From positions 1 to 55,023 of the forward strand of contig SYAL01000018.1 in NCBI GenBank assembly GCA_005787585.1: a stretch of DNA of 55,023 nt, read 5' to 3'. Made by a program: the position numbers and the translations under genes. The notes under the pieces were generated by a model that saw only the letters and a program-made list of their open reading frames with translations, had not been told where the DNA came from and searched no databases. The stretch comes from Bacteroidota bacterium. GTDB taxonomy: Bacteria > Bacteroidota > Bacteroidia > B-17B0 > Aurantibacillaceae. How positions within the stretch are numbered: position 1 is the first letter of the stretch; each line of letters begins with the position of its first letter. This document shows positions 9,501-17,897 of this stretch, one piece after another.

Positions 9501-9831
9501 TATGCCTGACGAAAATATTCCTTACGATGCAACTGTATTTACTATTTGTGGAGTTTATTATCAATTAAAAGACTTTAAAACTGCAAATAAATTAGCAAAA
9601 AAATTATTTGATATTTTTGAAGGAGATTTAAGAGTTTATAATTCTCAGGAGTCAAATCGTAAAATGGCATATGGAAGAGACATGGGCCAAGCGAAAGAAA
9701 TTTTAAAACGTTTAACAAGTTTAGCAGACCAGTTTAAACAAGATGATCTTTCGAAAGACTTTATAAAAAGAATTTCGAATGTGATGACTGCTGAAGATTT
9801 AGAGCCACCTAAAGAGGAATCTCAACCCTAA
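6565..9831 (+). CDS. DUF2723 family multi-pass membrane protein (GT-C-like)
   Basis: A 1088-residue integral membrane protein of the DUF2723 family, common in Bacteroidota. The family is thought to comprise GT-C-fold glycosyltransferases, with protein O-mannosylation proposed; that role is recalled from the literature, not shown here. The N-terminus carries the family signature TIEPTASFWDCGEYI, with Asp37 and Glu40 in the first extracytoplasmic loop, then HPPGAPF. About a dozen hydrophobic helices lie in residues 10-365 and 565-690. The C-terminal soluble part has the conserved NGDNDTFPLWYAQEVEG and ends in a TPR-like helical stretch (about 950-1060). Two adjacent ATGs open the gene. It stands alone, followed after 31 bases by a polysaccharide deacetylase. 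Confidence 0.85.
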   Translation: MMTKEFIKLNNIIGWAVFAVAAFTYCSTIEPTASFWDCGEYIACAYKLEVGHPPGAPFFLIVGRFFSLFGGGDPTKAAMMINIMSALSSAFSILFLFWTIIRLGIKVYAKKVEDLSVPQQYAIFGAGVVGALAYTFSDSFWFSAVEGEVYAMSALFTAIVFWAILKWDEEDSVNSNGALRWLILICYLIGLSIGVHLLNLLVIPAIGFIIYFKKYKFSWKGFFIAGISSVLVLGFVQNLVIPKVVKFVSDYEVFFTNKMHLGFSTGTILFFFLLIISLSSFIYYTINKNEKYYKIGFYSAIILSAIAVITANDGSGMFTRLIMLGGILFAINKFKIKTITLNAVFLSFATLLIGYSSFFILVIRSQANTPMDENDPENAPNMLSYLLREQYGDWPILYGQYYNAPQAPRNEFGNGSPIYAKDKINQNYKLVDSRKNSMPKYQKEFCTVFPRMWSSQSHHETGYKYWGNVEKNHKNKVMEGRDGEPETVEIPTMMANLTYFFSYQINYMYLRYFYWNFIGRQNDVQGSTGNNMDGNWISGIKPIDDFRMDTDTANVIYRDKNNFATNHFYALPFILGLLGMFFHFKRNKPDAWVVLSFFLLTGLAIVIYLNQSPYQPRERDYAYAGSFYAFAIWIGFGVLFIYDYLSKKSTSVGITIGSSALCLIVPGIMAKEGWNDHDRSKRTLSRDCAINYLQSCAPNAILFTNGDNDTFPLWYAQEVEGIRTDVRVCNLSLLQTDWYIKQMRRAAYDSKPIPFSIPEEKLDAEKLSYVIVNGQNPTPVELKTAIKYMISDDPNTKYDNNGDLIDMSPTKSFYITIDSLQVMNQKVISVKDAERLSKKITWDLGGRNYIAKNDLLVLDLIANNDWKRPIYFAVTTGDDSYVGLKDYFQLEGLAYRFVPIKQDPSEVSQGGRVNTEVMYDNMMNKFLWGGMDKKGVNLDENSARMTGNLRMQMGVLASALISEGKNDKAKKVLDKCLSVMPDENIPYDATVFTICGVYYQLKDFKTANKLAKKLFDIFEGDLRVYNSQESNRKMAYGRDMGQAKEILKRLTSLADQFKQDDLSKDFIKRISNVMTAEDLEPPKEESQP

Positions 9832-9862
9832 ACCTATTTATAAATTTATTAATTAAAATAAA

Positions 9863-10486
9863 TTGTCTTTTAGTATACTTATTCAACCAAAGGCTTTATA
9901 TAAAAAAATATATCCTAAAGCAATTTGGAATTATAACAGAAAAGATAAAATTATTTATTTAACTTTTGATGACGGCCCAATTCCAGAAATTACAAAATGG
10001 GTTTTAGATGAATTAATCAAATTTAATGCTCAAGCTACATTTTTTTGTGTTGGAGAAAACATCAAACGACATCCTGATATTTTTGAAACTATAATCGCTC
10101 AAGGTCATGGAGTAGGAAATCATACTATGAATCACCTTAGAGGATTTTCAACATCAACCGAAGATTATTTAAAAGATATTGAAAACTGCAAACTTTTAGT
10201 AAAAAATAATTTATTTAGGCCGCCTTATGGCAGATTAAAGCCATCGCAATACAAACAGCTTTTGGTAAAAAATTATAAATTAATTATGTGGGATGTTATT
10301 AGTTATGATTACGAAAAAATATCAGAAAAAACTTGTTTAAATACTACAATTAAAAATACTAAAAACGGTAGTATTGTTTTATTCCACGATAGTGTTAAAT
10401 CAAAAAATAATTTAAAATATACCTTGCCATTATTTTTAAGTCATTTCTCAAATTTAGGATATATCTTTAAAAAAATTGAAATCTAA
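9863..10486 (+). CDS. Polysaccharide deacetylase (NodB/CE4 family)
   Basis: A 207-residue metal-dependent de-N-acetylase of polysaccharides. All five CE4 motifs are present: TFDDGP (34-39), NHTMNH (His87, His91), RPPYG (119-123), WDV (143-145) and LFHDS (His175). The start is TTG at 9863: an in-frame stop lies nine bases upstream, and the next ATG would delete most motifs. There is no cleavable signal peptide, so it may be cytoplasmic or membrane-associated through its basic N-terminus. Its stop overlaps the stop of the convergent DUF2480 gene by four bases. The actual substrate (peptidoglycan, capsule or other glycan) cannot be read from the sequence. Confidence 0.88.
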   Translation: MSFSILIQPKALYKKIYPKAIWNYNRKDKIIYLTFDDGPIPEITKWVLDELIKFNAQATFFCVGENIKRHPDIFETIIAQGHGVGNHTMNHLRGFSTSTEDYLKDIENCKLLVKNNLFRPPYGRLKPSQYKQLLVKNYKLIMWDVISYDYEKISEKTCLNTTIKNTKNGSIVLFHDSVKSKNNLKYTLPLFLSHFSNLGYIFKKIEI

Positions 10487-10989
10487 TTTTTTGCTTTATA
10501 CAGTGGCACTGTGCTACACGGCTCTCCGAACATAATACTTTTAGCAATTGGTTTAAGCATAGCACTAAGTTGAACATAAGCGTTTGTTGGCACAAATTTA
10601 TCGCCACAACCTTTTATTACAATTCGGGCATTAATATACTTTTTGATGTCTAATTGTGATATTTTTTCGATAAATAAAAAATTTTCAATATCATTTAATG
10701 TTCCAAAAAATAACTTAGCTGCAAAAGGTTCTATGGCTATAGAAAGCAACATGTATGCCCAAGTTGGAACAATTGCATCGGCAGAACAACAAATTCCAAC
10801 AATTTTATTTTGATAAAAACTCCAATCATTTGACTTTATAAATTCTCTAAAATCTTTTTCTTTTAATATTAAACCCTGAAACAAAACTTGTTTTATATCA
10901 AAAATAACTCTCTCGCCTTCAACATAAAAGTTTTCTAAATCAATGGTAACGATGCCACTTTCTGATACTTTATTTTTTATTTCATCCAT
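10483..10989 (-). CDS. DUF2480 family protein
   Basis: A 168-residue soluble protein of a conserved Bacteroidota family without a known function. Visible features are two Cys-containing segments (GICCSADAIVPTWAYML near residues 63-79 and IKGCGDKFVPTNAYVQL near 123-139). They resemble each other in layout (Cys, then VPTxAY), which suggests an internal pseudo-repeat. No signal peptide or membrane segment. It is convergent with the deacetylase, sharing a four-base CTAA that holds both stops, and ends the local minus-strand transcript. Confidence 0.75.
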   Translation of the reverse strand: MDEIKNKVSESGIVTIDLENFYVEGERVIFDIKQVLFQGLILKEKDFREFIKSNDWSFYQNKIVGICCSADAIVPTWAYMLLSIAIEPFAAKLFFGTLNDIENFLFIEKISQLDIKKYINARIVIKGCGDKFVPTNAYVQLSAMLKPIAKSIMFGEPCSTVPLYKAKN

Positions 10990-11117
10990 TCTAATTTCTG
11001 TTTGTTACATTTAATTTTAATAAAATTACAAAAATAATTTTGGAAATATTATTTAATTTAATTTAGAATATCTAAACCTTTTTTTATTTAATACTTATTA
11101 ATGATTAGTTTTTTTTT

Positions 11118-11132
11118 AATTAACTGTTAATT
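11118..11132. repeat. Short palindrome upstream of DUF3109
   Basis: AATTAAC-T-GTTAATT, a perfect 7-bp inverted repeat with a single-base centre, in the 250-base divergent gap between the DUF2480 and DUF3109 genes. It could be an operator half-site pair. In such A/T-rich sequence it may equally be chance. Confidence 0.25.
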
Positions 11133-11239
11133 GATTATAAAAATCAATAATCTATTTAAATGCGTATTGAATTTTTAAATACATTAAAGGCTGAAAAAAC
11201 TTAATGATTTTTTATTTTTTTTAATACTGGAGAAAAAAA

Positions 11240-11815
11240 ATGATTGCAATTGATAAAACATTAATAAGTGAAGACGTACTTGATAAAAAATTTGTATGCG
11301 ATTTAAATGCCTGTAAAGGCCAATGCTGTATTACTGGAGATAGTGGCGCCCCTCTAGAAACCGAAGAACTAAAAATTTTAGAATCAGTTTTAGAAAAAGT
11401 AAAACCTTATATGGTTAAAAAAGGAATTAAAGCAATAGAAAAAAATGGTTCTTATGTTATTGATTCTGACGGAGATTATACCACTACTCTGGTTAGCCAG
11501 GGCGGTGAATGCGCTTTTGTTTTTTTTGATGAAAATAAAATTGCTAAATGTTCTATTGAACAAGCTTTTTATGATGGTAAGATAAACTGGAAAAAACCAA
11601 TCAGTTGTCATCTTTATCCAATTAGAATTACAAAACATAAAGGTTACGATGCCGTTAATTATAGTAAATGGGACATCTGCTCACCAGCTTGCGAATGCGG
11701 AAAGAAATTAGATGTGCCAGTTTATAAATTTTTAAAAGAACCCTTAATACGAAAATATGGCAAAGAGTGGTTTAAACAATTAGAACAAAGCGCCAAATTA
11801 AAATTAAAAAAATAA
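11240..11815 (+). CDS. DUF3109 family cysteine-rich protein
   Basis: A 191-residue protein of the DUF3109 family, related in its Cys layout to YkgJ-type proteins that may bind an Fe-S or Zn centre. Cys residues are clustered at 20, 25, 29, 30, 91, 104, 123, 147, 151 and 153, including CDLNACKGQCC at the N-terminus and ISCHLYPI (Cys123). Unusually for this window, a purine-rich GGAG lies about eight bases before the ATG and supports the start. It is the first gene of a two-gene unit with the downstream RmlD-like reductase (14-base gap). Function unknown. Confidence 0.78.
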   Translation: MIAIDKTLISEDVLDKKFVCDLNACKGQCCITGDSGAPLETEELKILESVLEKVKPYMVKKGIKAIEKNGSYVIDSDGDYTTTLVSQGGECAFVFFDENKIAKCSIEQAFYDGKINWKKPISCHLYPIRITKHKGYDAVNYSKWDICSPACECGKKLDVPVYKFLKEPLIRKYGKEWFKQLEQSAKLKLKK

Positions 11816-11829
11816 CGATTGCTTTTATA

Positions 11830-12759
11830 ATGAAAATATTAATTACAGGATCAAACGGCTTATTAGGCCAAAAATTAGTTTATAAACTAAGTGATAAATT
11901 AGGCATAAATTGTATTGCAACTGCCCGAGGAGAAAATCGCTTAGTTAAACAAAACGGATATGATTTTGAAACTTTAGACATTACTGATGAAGAAAATATA
12001 AGGTCGGTTTTTACAAAACATTTACCTGATATAGTTATTAATACGGCTGCCATGACTAATGTTGATTTATGCGAAACCGAAAAAAAAGCTTGTTGGTTAA
12101 TGAATACAACATCTGTTGAGTATCAAATTAATTTATTAGAGAAATTACAAAAAGAAAATTTAAACTATCGTCCACAATTTATACACTTAAGTACCGATTT
12201 TATTTTTGATGGTACGCATGGACCATTGGACGAAAACGAAAAACCAAATCCACTCAGCTATTATGCCGAAAGTAAATTAGAGGCCGAAAAAATTGTTCAA
12301 GCCAGCGCAATACATTGGGCAATTGTTCGTACTGTTTTAGTTTATGGTATTGTTGATAATATGAGTCGAAGCAATATCGTTTTGTGGGTAAAACAAAATT
12401 TAGAACAAGGTAAATTTATTAATGTAGTTGATGATCAATTTAGAACACCAACACTAGTCGAAGATTTGGCAGATGGTTGTATTTTAATTGCTGAAAAAAA
12501 AGCACAAGGTATTTATAACATTTCTGGAAAAAATTTTTATAGCATTTTAGAAATGGCTCAATTAGTAGCAGACTTTTATAAATTAGATAAATCACTAATT
12601 AAACCATCAAAATCTAACGACATTAAACAAGCTGCCAAACGCCCTCCAATTACAGGTTTTATTATTGATAAAGCAATCATTGAATTGGGATATCAACCAC
12701 ATAGCTTCACAGAAGGAATTAAATTATTAGAAGATCAAATGAATGAAATAAAAAAATAA
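11830..12759 (+). CDS. NAD(P)-dependent reductase of the RmlD (dTDP-4-dehydrorhamnose reductase-like) group
   Basis: A 309-residue extended short-chain dehydrogenase. The nucleotide-binding loop GSNGLLG is at residues 7-13, the active-site YAESK (Tyr145, Lys149) follows the STDFIFDG strand, and the C-terminal part has the RmlD-like VVDDQFRTPT segment. The fold and layout match dTDP-4-dehydrorhamnose reductases. No rmlA, rmlB or rmlC neighbours are visible, so the true substrate may be another nucleotide sugar. It follows DUF3109 closely and converges on the S4-domain gene with 12 bases between stops. Confidence 0.8.
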   Translation: MKILITGSNGLLGQKLVYKLSDKLGINCIATARGENRLVKQNGYDFETLDITDEENIRSVFTKHLPDIVINTAAMTNVDLCETEKKACWLMNTTSVEYQINLLEKLQKENLNYRPQFIHLSTDFIFDGTHGPLDENEKPNPLSYYAESKLEAEKIVQASAIHWAIVRTVLVYGIVDNMSRSNIVLWVKQNLEQGKFINVVDDQFRTPTLVEDLADGCILIAEKKAQGIYNISGKNFYSILEMAQLVADFYKLDKSLIKPSKSNDIKQAAKRPPITGFIIDKAIIELGYQPHSFTEGIKLLEDQMNEIKK

Positions 12760-12771
12760 TTTTTTATAAAA

Positions 12772-13143
12772 TTAAATTTCTTCAAAATTACTAATATCTC
12801 TACGGTCTTTTTTTGTTGGCCTTCCACTTCCTTTATTTCTTTTTATTGAAACAAAAAATGCTGAGTTTTGAGTTTCTTTTTTATTTATAATAGGCGAACG
12901 GTTTATATAATGTGCTTTTACTATTTCATAACTCTTCCTTTTTTCTAATAAACTTAACACTTCAATTACTGTTTTATCATTACCAATAGACATACTATAA
13001 ACTTCTCCAACTTTAACAACATGCGAAGGTTTAAAATTTTTACCATCTAATTTTACCTTTCCATTTTTAATCTCTTCCGAGGCCAGTGTTCGCGATTTAT
13101 AAATTCTAATAGCCCATAAATACGTGTCTGCCCTAACTTCCAT
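12772..13143 (-). CDS. RNA-binding S4 domain protein (Hsp15-like)
   Basis: A 123-residue protein with an N-terminal S4 RNA-binding domain: RADTYLWAIRIYKSRTLASE, then the NGKVKLDGKNFKPSHVVKVG loop. This matches the HslR/Hsp15 group, which in E. coli recycles stalled 50S subunits carrying peptidyl-tRNA. The C-terminal third is Lys/Arg-rich (GSGRPTKKDRRD), as usual for this family. Its ATG abuts the stop of the upstream T9SS gene (no gap), so the two are probably co-transcribed, although no functional link is evident. Confidence 0.82.
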   Translation of the reverse strand: MEVRADTYLWAIRIYKSRTLASEEIKNGKVKLDGKNFKPSHVVKVGEVYSMSIGNDKTVIEVLSLLEKRKSYEIVKAHYINRSPIINKKETQNSAFFVSIKRNKGSGRPTKKDRRDISNFEEI

Positions 13144-13743
13144 TTATTTTTGAATTATAAATTTAGTTGAATATAAATTATATCCATCATTTAGCTTAAT
13201 TAGATATAAGCCATTTGATAATTCGTTAATTTTTAATATTGTATTATTTAATGTTGATTGTGGCCCAATACTCTGTATGCATTTACCAAACTGATCATAA
13301 ATAAAACCAATAAACTGCAAACTTTTTGTATCAATAATTTTAATGTTTATTAAATCGTTAGTATTTGAAATTGGATTCGGAAAAATAATCATATTAGTTT
13401 TATTAATTTGGTTTACAAATATTCTATTTACAGGTGACGTTTCGCCTGGATTTAGTTGTATTTTATAATAATTTATTTGATTAATTAAAGGGTTGCTATG
13501 AATCCAGCTTTTTGGTTCATCATCAATAGAATTTCCGCATATAGTTGGGTCTTCATAAATGATATTAAAATTTATAGAATCAGAAGAATACAAAACAGAA
13601 AAACCATTACAACTACTACCTTTTAATAAAGTAAAATTTAAAGAAACTACCTGATTGACTTGAAAAGTTATAAAATTAGAAATACGCTGGGCAGAAATAC
13701 AAATAGACCAAAAAATAAATAAATAAAAAACATTTTTTTTCAC
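13144..13743 (-). CDS. Small secreted protein with T9SS type A sorting domain
   Basis: A 199-residue exported protein. GTG start at 13743; signal peptide MKKNVFYLFIFWSICISAQ, cleaved after SAQ. Residues 20-115 form a small unassigned beta-rich domain. A NYYKIQL segment and a following linker resemble the module that often precedes sorting domains. The last 85 residues are a type A T9SS C-terminal domain: FPNPISNTNDLINIKI, a DQFGKCIQ strand, LSNGLYLIKL and a final STKFIIQK. The type IX system would move it across the outer membrane and release or anchor it. The cargo role is unknown. Confidence 0.82.
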   Translation of the reverse strand: MKKNVFYLFIFWSICISAQRISNFITFQVNQVVSLNFTLLKGSSCNGFSVLYSSDSINFNIIYEDPTICGNSIDDEPKSWIHSNPLINQINYYKIQLNPGETSPVNRIFVNQINKTNMIIFPNPISNTNDLINIKIIDTKSLQFIGFIYDQFGKCIQSIGPQSTLNNTILKINELSNGLYLIKLNDGYNLYSTKFIIQK

Positions 13744-13885
13744 AATATAATTTTATTTAAATCCCAATTAATTTTTTGTAAACATAAACAATTCATCTAT
13801 TTGATTGAGAAAAGAAATCAAATATATTTAAGATATTTTCTTTTCAATTTACATTCAAAAGGGTAATTTAGCTTTTTAAAAATTT

Positions 13886-15289
13886 ATGGAGAAATTAAAC
13901 ATCACCAATTATTTACACCTCAACAAAGAGCGTTTTTTAAACGAATTAATCGATTTATTAAAAATCCCTTCTATTAGCGCTGATAGTAAACATAAAAACG
14001 ATATGATTAAAACTGCCGAAGCGGTTAAAAATCGTTTAATAGAAGCTGGAGCAAATTTAGTTGAGATATCAGCTACAAATGGTTATCCGGTAGTTTATGG
14101 TGAAAAAATAATAGATGCATCAAAGCCTACAATTTTAGTATATGGGCATTACGATGTTCAGCCGGCCGATCCAATTAATCTTTGGGATTCGCCACCATTT
14201 GAACCCATAATTAAAAAAACTGATATACATCCAGAAGGTGCAATATTTGCTCGCGGCGCCTGTGATGATAAAGGTCAAATGTATATGCACATAAAAGCAT
14301 TCGAAATTATGATGAAAACAAATACATTGCCATGTAATGTTAAGTTTATGATTGAAGGCGAAGAAGAAGTTGGCTCACCAAATTTACGGCCGTGGATAAT
14401 TGCCAACAAAAATAGATTAAAAGGCGATGTTATTTTGATTTCGGATACATCTATAATCGCGAACGATACGCCAAGTATTGATACTGGATTAAGGGGCTTA
14501 TCATACATGGAAGTTGAAGTAATTGGCCCTAACCGAGATTTGCATAGTGGTGTTTATGGCGGTGCAGTTGCTAATCCAATAAATATTTTATGCAAAATGA
14601 TTGCCAGTTGTCATGATGAGAATAATCACATTACCATTCCTGGATTTTATGATGATGTGAGTGAACTAAGTGATTTTGAAAGAAGTGAAATGGCAAAGGC
14701 TCCATTTAATTTAGAAGATTTTAAAAAAGATTTAAATATTGAAAAAGAACAAGGAGAAAAAGGATATACCACCATCGAAAGAACAGGTATTAGACCAACA
14801 TTAGATGTAAATGGGATATGGGGCGGATACATAGGCGAAGGCGCTAAAACAGTTTTGCCATCAAAAGCCTTTGCAAAAATAAGTATGCGATTAGTGCCTA
14901 ATCAAGGCTCACAAAAAATATCAGAATTATTTCAAAAATATTTTGAGGGCATTGCACCGGCATCTGTAAAAGTAAAAGTAAAAGCGCATCATGGCGGAGA
15001 ACCAGTTTTTGTGGGTACAGAAAGCATTGGTTACCAATCGGCAAGCTTAGCTATGCAAGAAACATACGGTAAAAAACCATTGCCAACCAGAGGCGGAGGT
15101 AGCATTCCAATTGTAGCACTTTTTAAAAAAGAGTTAGGATTAGATAGTATATTATTTGGATTTGGATTAGATTCAGACGGTTTACATTCGCCAAACGAAC
15201 ATTATGGCTTATTTAATTATTATAAAGGAATAGAAACAATTCCATTATTTTATAAATACTTTACTGAACTATCAAATAAAAAAAACTAA
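13886..15289 (+). CDS. M20 family dipeptidase (carnosinase-like)
   Basis: A 467-residue di-zinc metallopeptidase of the ArgE/DapE/CPG2 superfamily. Putative metal ligands and catalytic acids: GHYDVQPAD (His88, Asp90), ARGACDDKG (Asp127 bridging), EGEEEVGS (Glu159/Glu160), ISDTS (Asp186) and the C-terminal HSPNEHY His. The dimerisation (lid) domain lies between, with DLHSGVYGG. Length and motif order fit cytoplasmic dipeptidases that hydrolyse a broad range of dipeptides. No signal peptide. Encoded alone, divergent from the T9SS gene, with the LEA-type lipoprotein 74 bases downstream. Confidence 0.88.
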   Translation: MEKLNITNYLHLNKERFLNELIDLLKIPSISADSKHKNDMIKTAEAVKNRLIEAGANLVEISATNGYPVVYGEKIIDASKPTILVYGHYDVQPADPINLWDSPPFEPIIKKTDIHPEGAIFARGACDDKGQMYMHIKAFEIMMKTNTLPCNVKFMIEGEEEVGSPNLRPWIIANKNRLKGDVILISDTSIIANDTPSIDTGLRGLSYMEVEVIGPNRDLHSGVYGGAVANPINILCKMIASCHDENNHITIPGFYDDVSELSDFERSEMAKAPFNLEDFKKDLNIEKEQGEKGYTTIERTGIRPTLDVNGIWGGYIGEGAKTVLPSKAFAKISMRLVPNQGSQKISELFQKYFEGIAPASVKVKVKAHHGGEPVFVGTESIGYQSASLAMQETYGKKPLPTRGGGSIPIVALFKKELGLDSILFGFGLDSDGLHSPNEHYGLFNYYKGIETIPLFYKYFTELSNKKN

Positions 15290-15363
15290 AAACAAATTAA
15301 TTTAAATAAGTTAACTATGACTTGTATTTATTGATTTATAAATTAATAATAAATCATAAATTA

Positions 15364-15819
15364 ATGATAAAAATTAAAATAGCTGTAATTTTAATTTGTT
15401 TAATATTAATATCTAGCTGTGTTAATTTTAAAGAAATAAAATGTGATGGAATAAGTGGGTTTAAAATAAACAAAATTAATTTACAAGGCATAGATGCCAC
15501 TGTTTCAATAAAAATAAAAAACCCTAATTGGATTGGTGGTTATATTTACAGTGGTGAATTTGATGTTAAATATGAAGGAATAGATATAGGGTCAACCAAG
15601 CTCATCGAAAAAGTTTTTATAGAGGCCAACTCAGAAAAGAGCTATGAATTTAATTTTAAAAGTGACTTTAAGCAATTAGATTTAATGGATATTATGAAAT
15701 TAATATCAGGTATTTCTGCTAAAAGAAATATAGAATTAAAAGGCGATTTATATGTTGGTCGATTTTACATAAAGAAAAAAATTCCAATATTGCTAAAAGA
15801 GAATGTTGGATTAAAATAA
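15364..15819 (+). CDS. LEA type 2 (Why domain-like) lipoprotein
   Basis: A 151-residue predicted lipoprotein. The start is placed at ATG 15364 because the signal peptide MIKIKIAVILICLILISSC begins there and ends in a lipobox with Cys19; an earlier TTG at 15322 would add an unlikely leader. The mature part has alternating beta strands with IKNPNW, a hallmark of LEA14/WHy-like domains, and a repeated GxxYSGEFDV/YEGIDIG pattern. Such small lipoproteins are common in Bacteroidota; their role is unknown and probably structural or stress-related in the envelope. Confidence 0.75.
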   Translation: MIKIKIAVILICLILISSCVNFKEIKCDGISGFKINKINLQGIDATVSIKIKNPNWIGGYIYSGEFDVKYEGIDIGSTKLIEKVFIEANSEKSYEFNFKSDFKQLDLMDIMKLISGISAKRNIELKGDLYVGRFYIKKKIPILLKENVGLK

Positions 15820-15827
15820 AAATTGAC

Positions 15828-16367
15828 TTAGTTCATATAAGGATCAAATCCAAACTCTCCAAAAATGCCATACGTTTTTTTAATTTCTGTTAATTGCAAT
15901 TTCCATAAATCTTCGGTGGCATTTCCAAAAAAAGCGGCGGTGCTGGGGGCATTTATAAGCCAATGCTTATTTTTAATTTCTTGGTCTAATTGGTTCTCGT
16001 CCCAACCGCTATAGCCTGCAAAAAAACGAATTTGATTTTGTTTTACTTTACCTTTTTCGATTAAAAAAGTTAATTCATTAAAATCGCCTCCAATAAAAAA
16101 GTAATTATTTATTTTAGACGCATTACTTATTTGCGAACCCAAAGTATGTAAAAAGAACAATTCGTTTTTAGCAACAGGGCCTCCTTCGTAAATAGGGAAG
16201 TGTGCATTATTTATATCGGGTTTAATATCGCTTAAATTAAAATCTGTTTTAAAATTTAAACTAAATCCAATAGCTCCTTCTCTGCTATAATCAGTAAGGT
16301 ATATCACCGAACGATTAAAAAAACTATCGTTTAATAGAGGGTGAGCAATAAGTAATTTACCTTGCAT
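15828..16367 (-). CDS. YqgE/AlgH family protein
   Basis: A 179-residue member of the YqgE/AlgH (UPF0301) family. It carries family blocks GKLLIAHPLLND, FFNRSVIYLTDY, GAIGFSLN, YEGGPVAKNELFFLHT, RFFAGYSGWDENQLDQEI and the C-terminal GFDPYMN-like end. The molecular function of the family is not firmly established, despite the old description of AlgH as a regulator. Convergent with the lipoprotein gene (nine bases between stops) and divergent from folA. Confidence 0.9.
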   Translation of the reverse strand: MQGKLLIAHPLLNDSFFNRSVIYLTDYSREGAIGFSLNFKTDFNLSDIKPDINNAHFPIYEGGPVAKNELFFLHTLGSQISNASKINNYFFIGGDFNELTFLIEKGKVKQNQIRFFAGYSGWDENQLDQEIKNKHWLINAPSTAAFFGNATEDLWKLQLTEIKKTYGIFGEFGFDPYMN

Positions 16368-16477
16368 AAATGTAAATCTAAAAAAAATTAGTTATTAGCC
16401 ATAAAATGAGCCATCTTTTTTTGTACTAAAGATATTAACCTTTTAAAAATATTATTGCGCTAATAAAGTTAATTGAA

Positions 16478-16485
16478 TAGGTTTG
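16478..16485 (+). promoter_or_regulatory. Putative folA promoter -7 box
   Basis: TAGGTTTG, an exact match to the Bacteroidota -7 consensus TAnnTTTG, 28 bases before the folA ATG. A TTG at 16455-16457 lies 20 bases upstream, close to where the -33 TTTG is expected. Confidence 0.45.
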
Positions 16486-16513
16486 TTGTAATTAAAATTT
16501 AATTTTTTACTAT

Positions 16514-16996
16514 ATGATAATTGCCGCAATTGTTGCCATCGACCTAAACCATGCAATAGGAAAAAACAATCAATTACTTTGGCATTTACCTGCCGATTTA
16601 AAATTTTTCAAACAAACCACAATGGGCTGTCCTATTATTATGGGTCGCAAAACCTACCAAAGCATTGGCAAATTATTACCTGGAAGAAAAAACATAATCA
16701 TTACCCGAAATGAAGATTTCAAAATAGAAGGGGCAAATACTTATTTAAGTTTAAATGCTGCAATAAGCGACATTATTGACGAAAAAGTTTTTGTGATAGG
16801 AGGTGCCGAAATTTATACTTTAGCAATGCCTATGATTAAAGAATTATATATAACAATAGTAAAACACAAATTTGATGCCGATACATTTTTTTCGAAAATT
16901 GATACATCGCAATTTAATTTGGTTTGGGAAGAATGCCATGAAGCCGATGAAAAAAATAAATTTGATTACTGTTTTCAAAAATGGATAAGAAATTAA
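16514..16996 (+). CDS. folA: Dihydrofolate reductase
   Basis: A 160-residue DHFR that reduces dihydrofolate to tetrahydrofolate with NADPH. Diagnostic segments: AIDLNHAIGKNNQLLWHLPADL with the catalytic acid Asp28, MGRKTYQSIG (NADPH-binding), LPGRKNIIITR and VFVIGGAEIY. Full normal length. It is preceded by a good -7 box and converges on mqnD, the two stops sharing the tetranucleotide TTAA at 16993-16996. No thyA neighbour is visible in the window, although thyA-folA pairing is common in bacteria. Confidence 0.95.
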   Translation: MIIAAIVAIDLNHAIGKNNQLLWHLPADLKFFKQTTMGCPIIMGRKTYQSIGKLLPGRKNIIITRNEDFKIEGANTYLSLNAAISDIIDEKVFVIGGAEIYTLAMPMIKELYITIVKHKFDADTFFSKIDTSQFNLVWEECHEADEKNKFDYCFQKWIRN

Positions 16997-17823
16997 TCAA
17001 TAATTAGTTGATTAGTTTCAAAATCAAAAAGCTTTAATTCTTTCCCTTTATTAAACATTAATTCAACTGCATTAATGCCTATATCGCCTAAATCTAAAGA
17101 GAAAGAATTAACATAAAGATTAATGTGTTTTTTCATTACCTCCTCGTTCATTTCTTGAGCATTTTGTTTTACATATTGCATTGAGCTTTCGGGGTTTTGA
17201 AATGCAAACTCTACACTTTTTTTTATTAGTTGATTTACTTTTTGTTGAAGAAATTTATCTAAATTTCTTTTGATGAAGATGCCTCCTAATGGAATAGGGG
17301 CTTGAATCAGAGAATCCCAATACTCGCCTAAATCAATTATTTTAACTAAGCCTTTTTCGTTGTAGGTAAATCTATTTTCGTGAATAATTAAACCGGCATC
17401 AACTTCTCCTTTCAAAACAGCCTCTTCAATATCGCAAAAAGTATATTCGATTTTATTATTTAAATTAGGATAAGCTAATGAGAGTAAAAAATTTGCTGTA
17501 GTAAGCTTTCCGGGTATAGCCACTGAAATATTATCTAAATTTTTAAATTTCGATTTAGCGCTTGTAACTAAGATGGGCCCGCAATTAAAGCCAAGAGCAC
17601 TGCCTGCACGCAATAATATATATTGTTTTAAATTATAAACATAGGCATGAAAACTAAGTTTTGTAATATCTAATTGGCCTTCTGAGGCTTTTTTGTTTAA
17701 AGTTTCTATATCCTCCAAAATTACTTCAAAATTTAAACCTTGAGTATCAATTTTTTTATGCACAAGGGCATCAAAAACAAAGCAATCGTTTGGGCAAGGC
17801 GAATATCCAATAGTTAAATTCAT
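16993..17823 (-). CDS. mqnD: 1,4-dihydroxy-6-naphthoate synthase
   Basis: A 276-residue periplasmic-binding-protein-like enzyme of the futalosine route to menaquinone, which converts cyclic dehypoxanthine futalosine to 1,4-dihydroxy-6-naphthoate. The N-terminal SPCPNDCFVFDAL motif, the HAYVYNL segment and the conserved His in LIIHENRFTY are typical of MqnD. It lacks a signal peptide, as expected for the cytoplasmic enzyme. Its presence argues that this organism uses the futalosine pathway rather than the classical Men pathway, though no other mqn genes are in the window. Located 74 bases downstream of trmD on the same strand. Confidence 0.88.
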   Translation of the reverse strand: MNLTIGYSPCPNDCFVFDALVHKKIDTQGLNFEVILEDIETLNKKASEGQLDITKLSFHAYVYNLKQYILLRAGSALGFNCGPILVTSAKSKFKNLDNISVAIPGKLTTANFLLSLAYPNLNNKIEYTFCDIEEAVLKGEVDAGLIIHENRFTYNEKGLVKIIDLGEYWDSLIQAPIPLGGIFIKRNLDKFLQQKVNQLIKKSVEFAFQNPESSMQYVKQNAQEMNEEVMKKHINLYVNSFSLDLGDIGINAVELMFNKGKELKLFDFETNQLIID

Positions 17824-17897
17824 GAAGAGTAAAATAAAAAAGATTATTATAATTGAATATTTTAGCTAAATACTATTAAGTAAAGGTATAAAAGTTT

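Noticed and set aside
15322..15363. TTG start for the LEA-type lipoprotein
   Set aside because: It would put 14 residues before a complete lipoprotein signal peptide that starts at ATG 15364.
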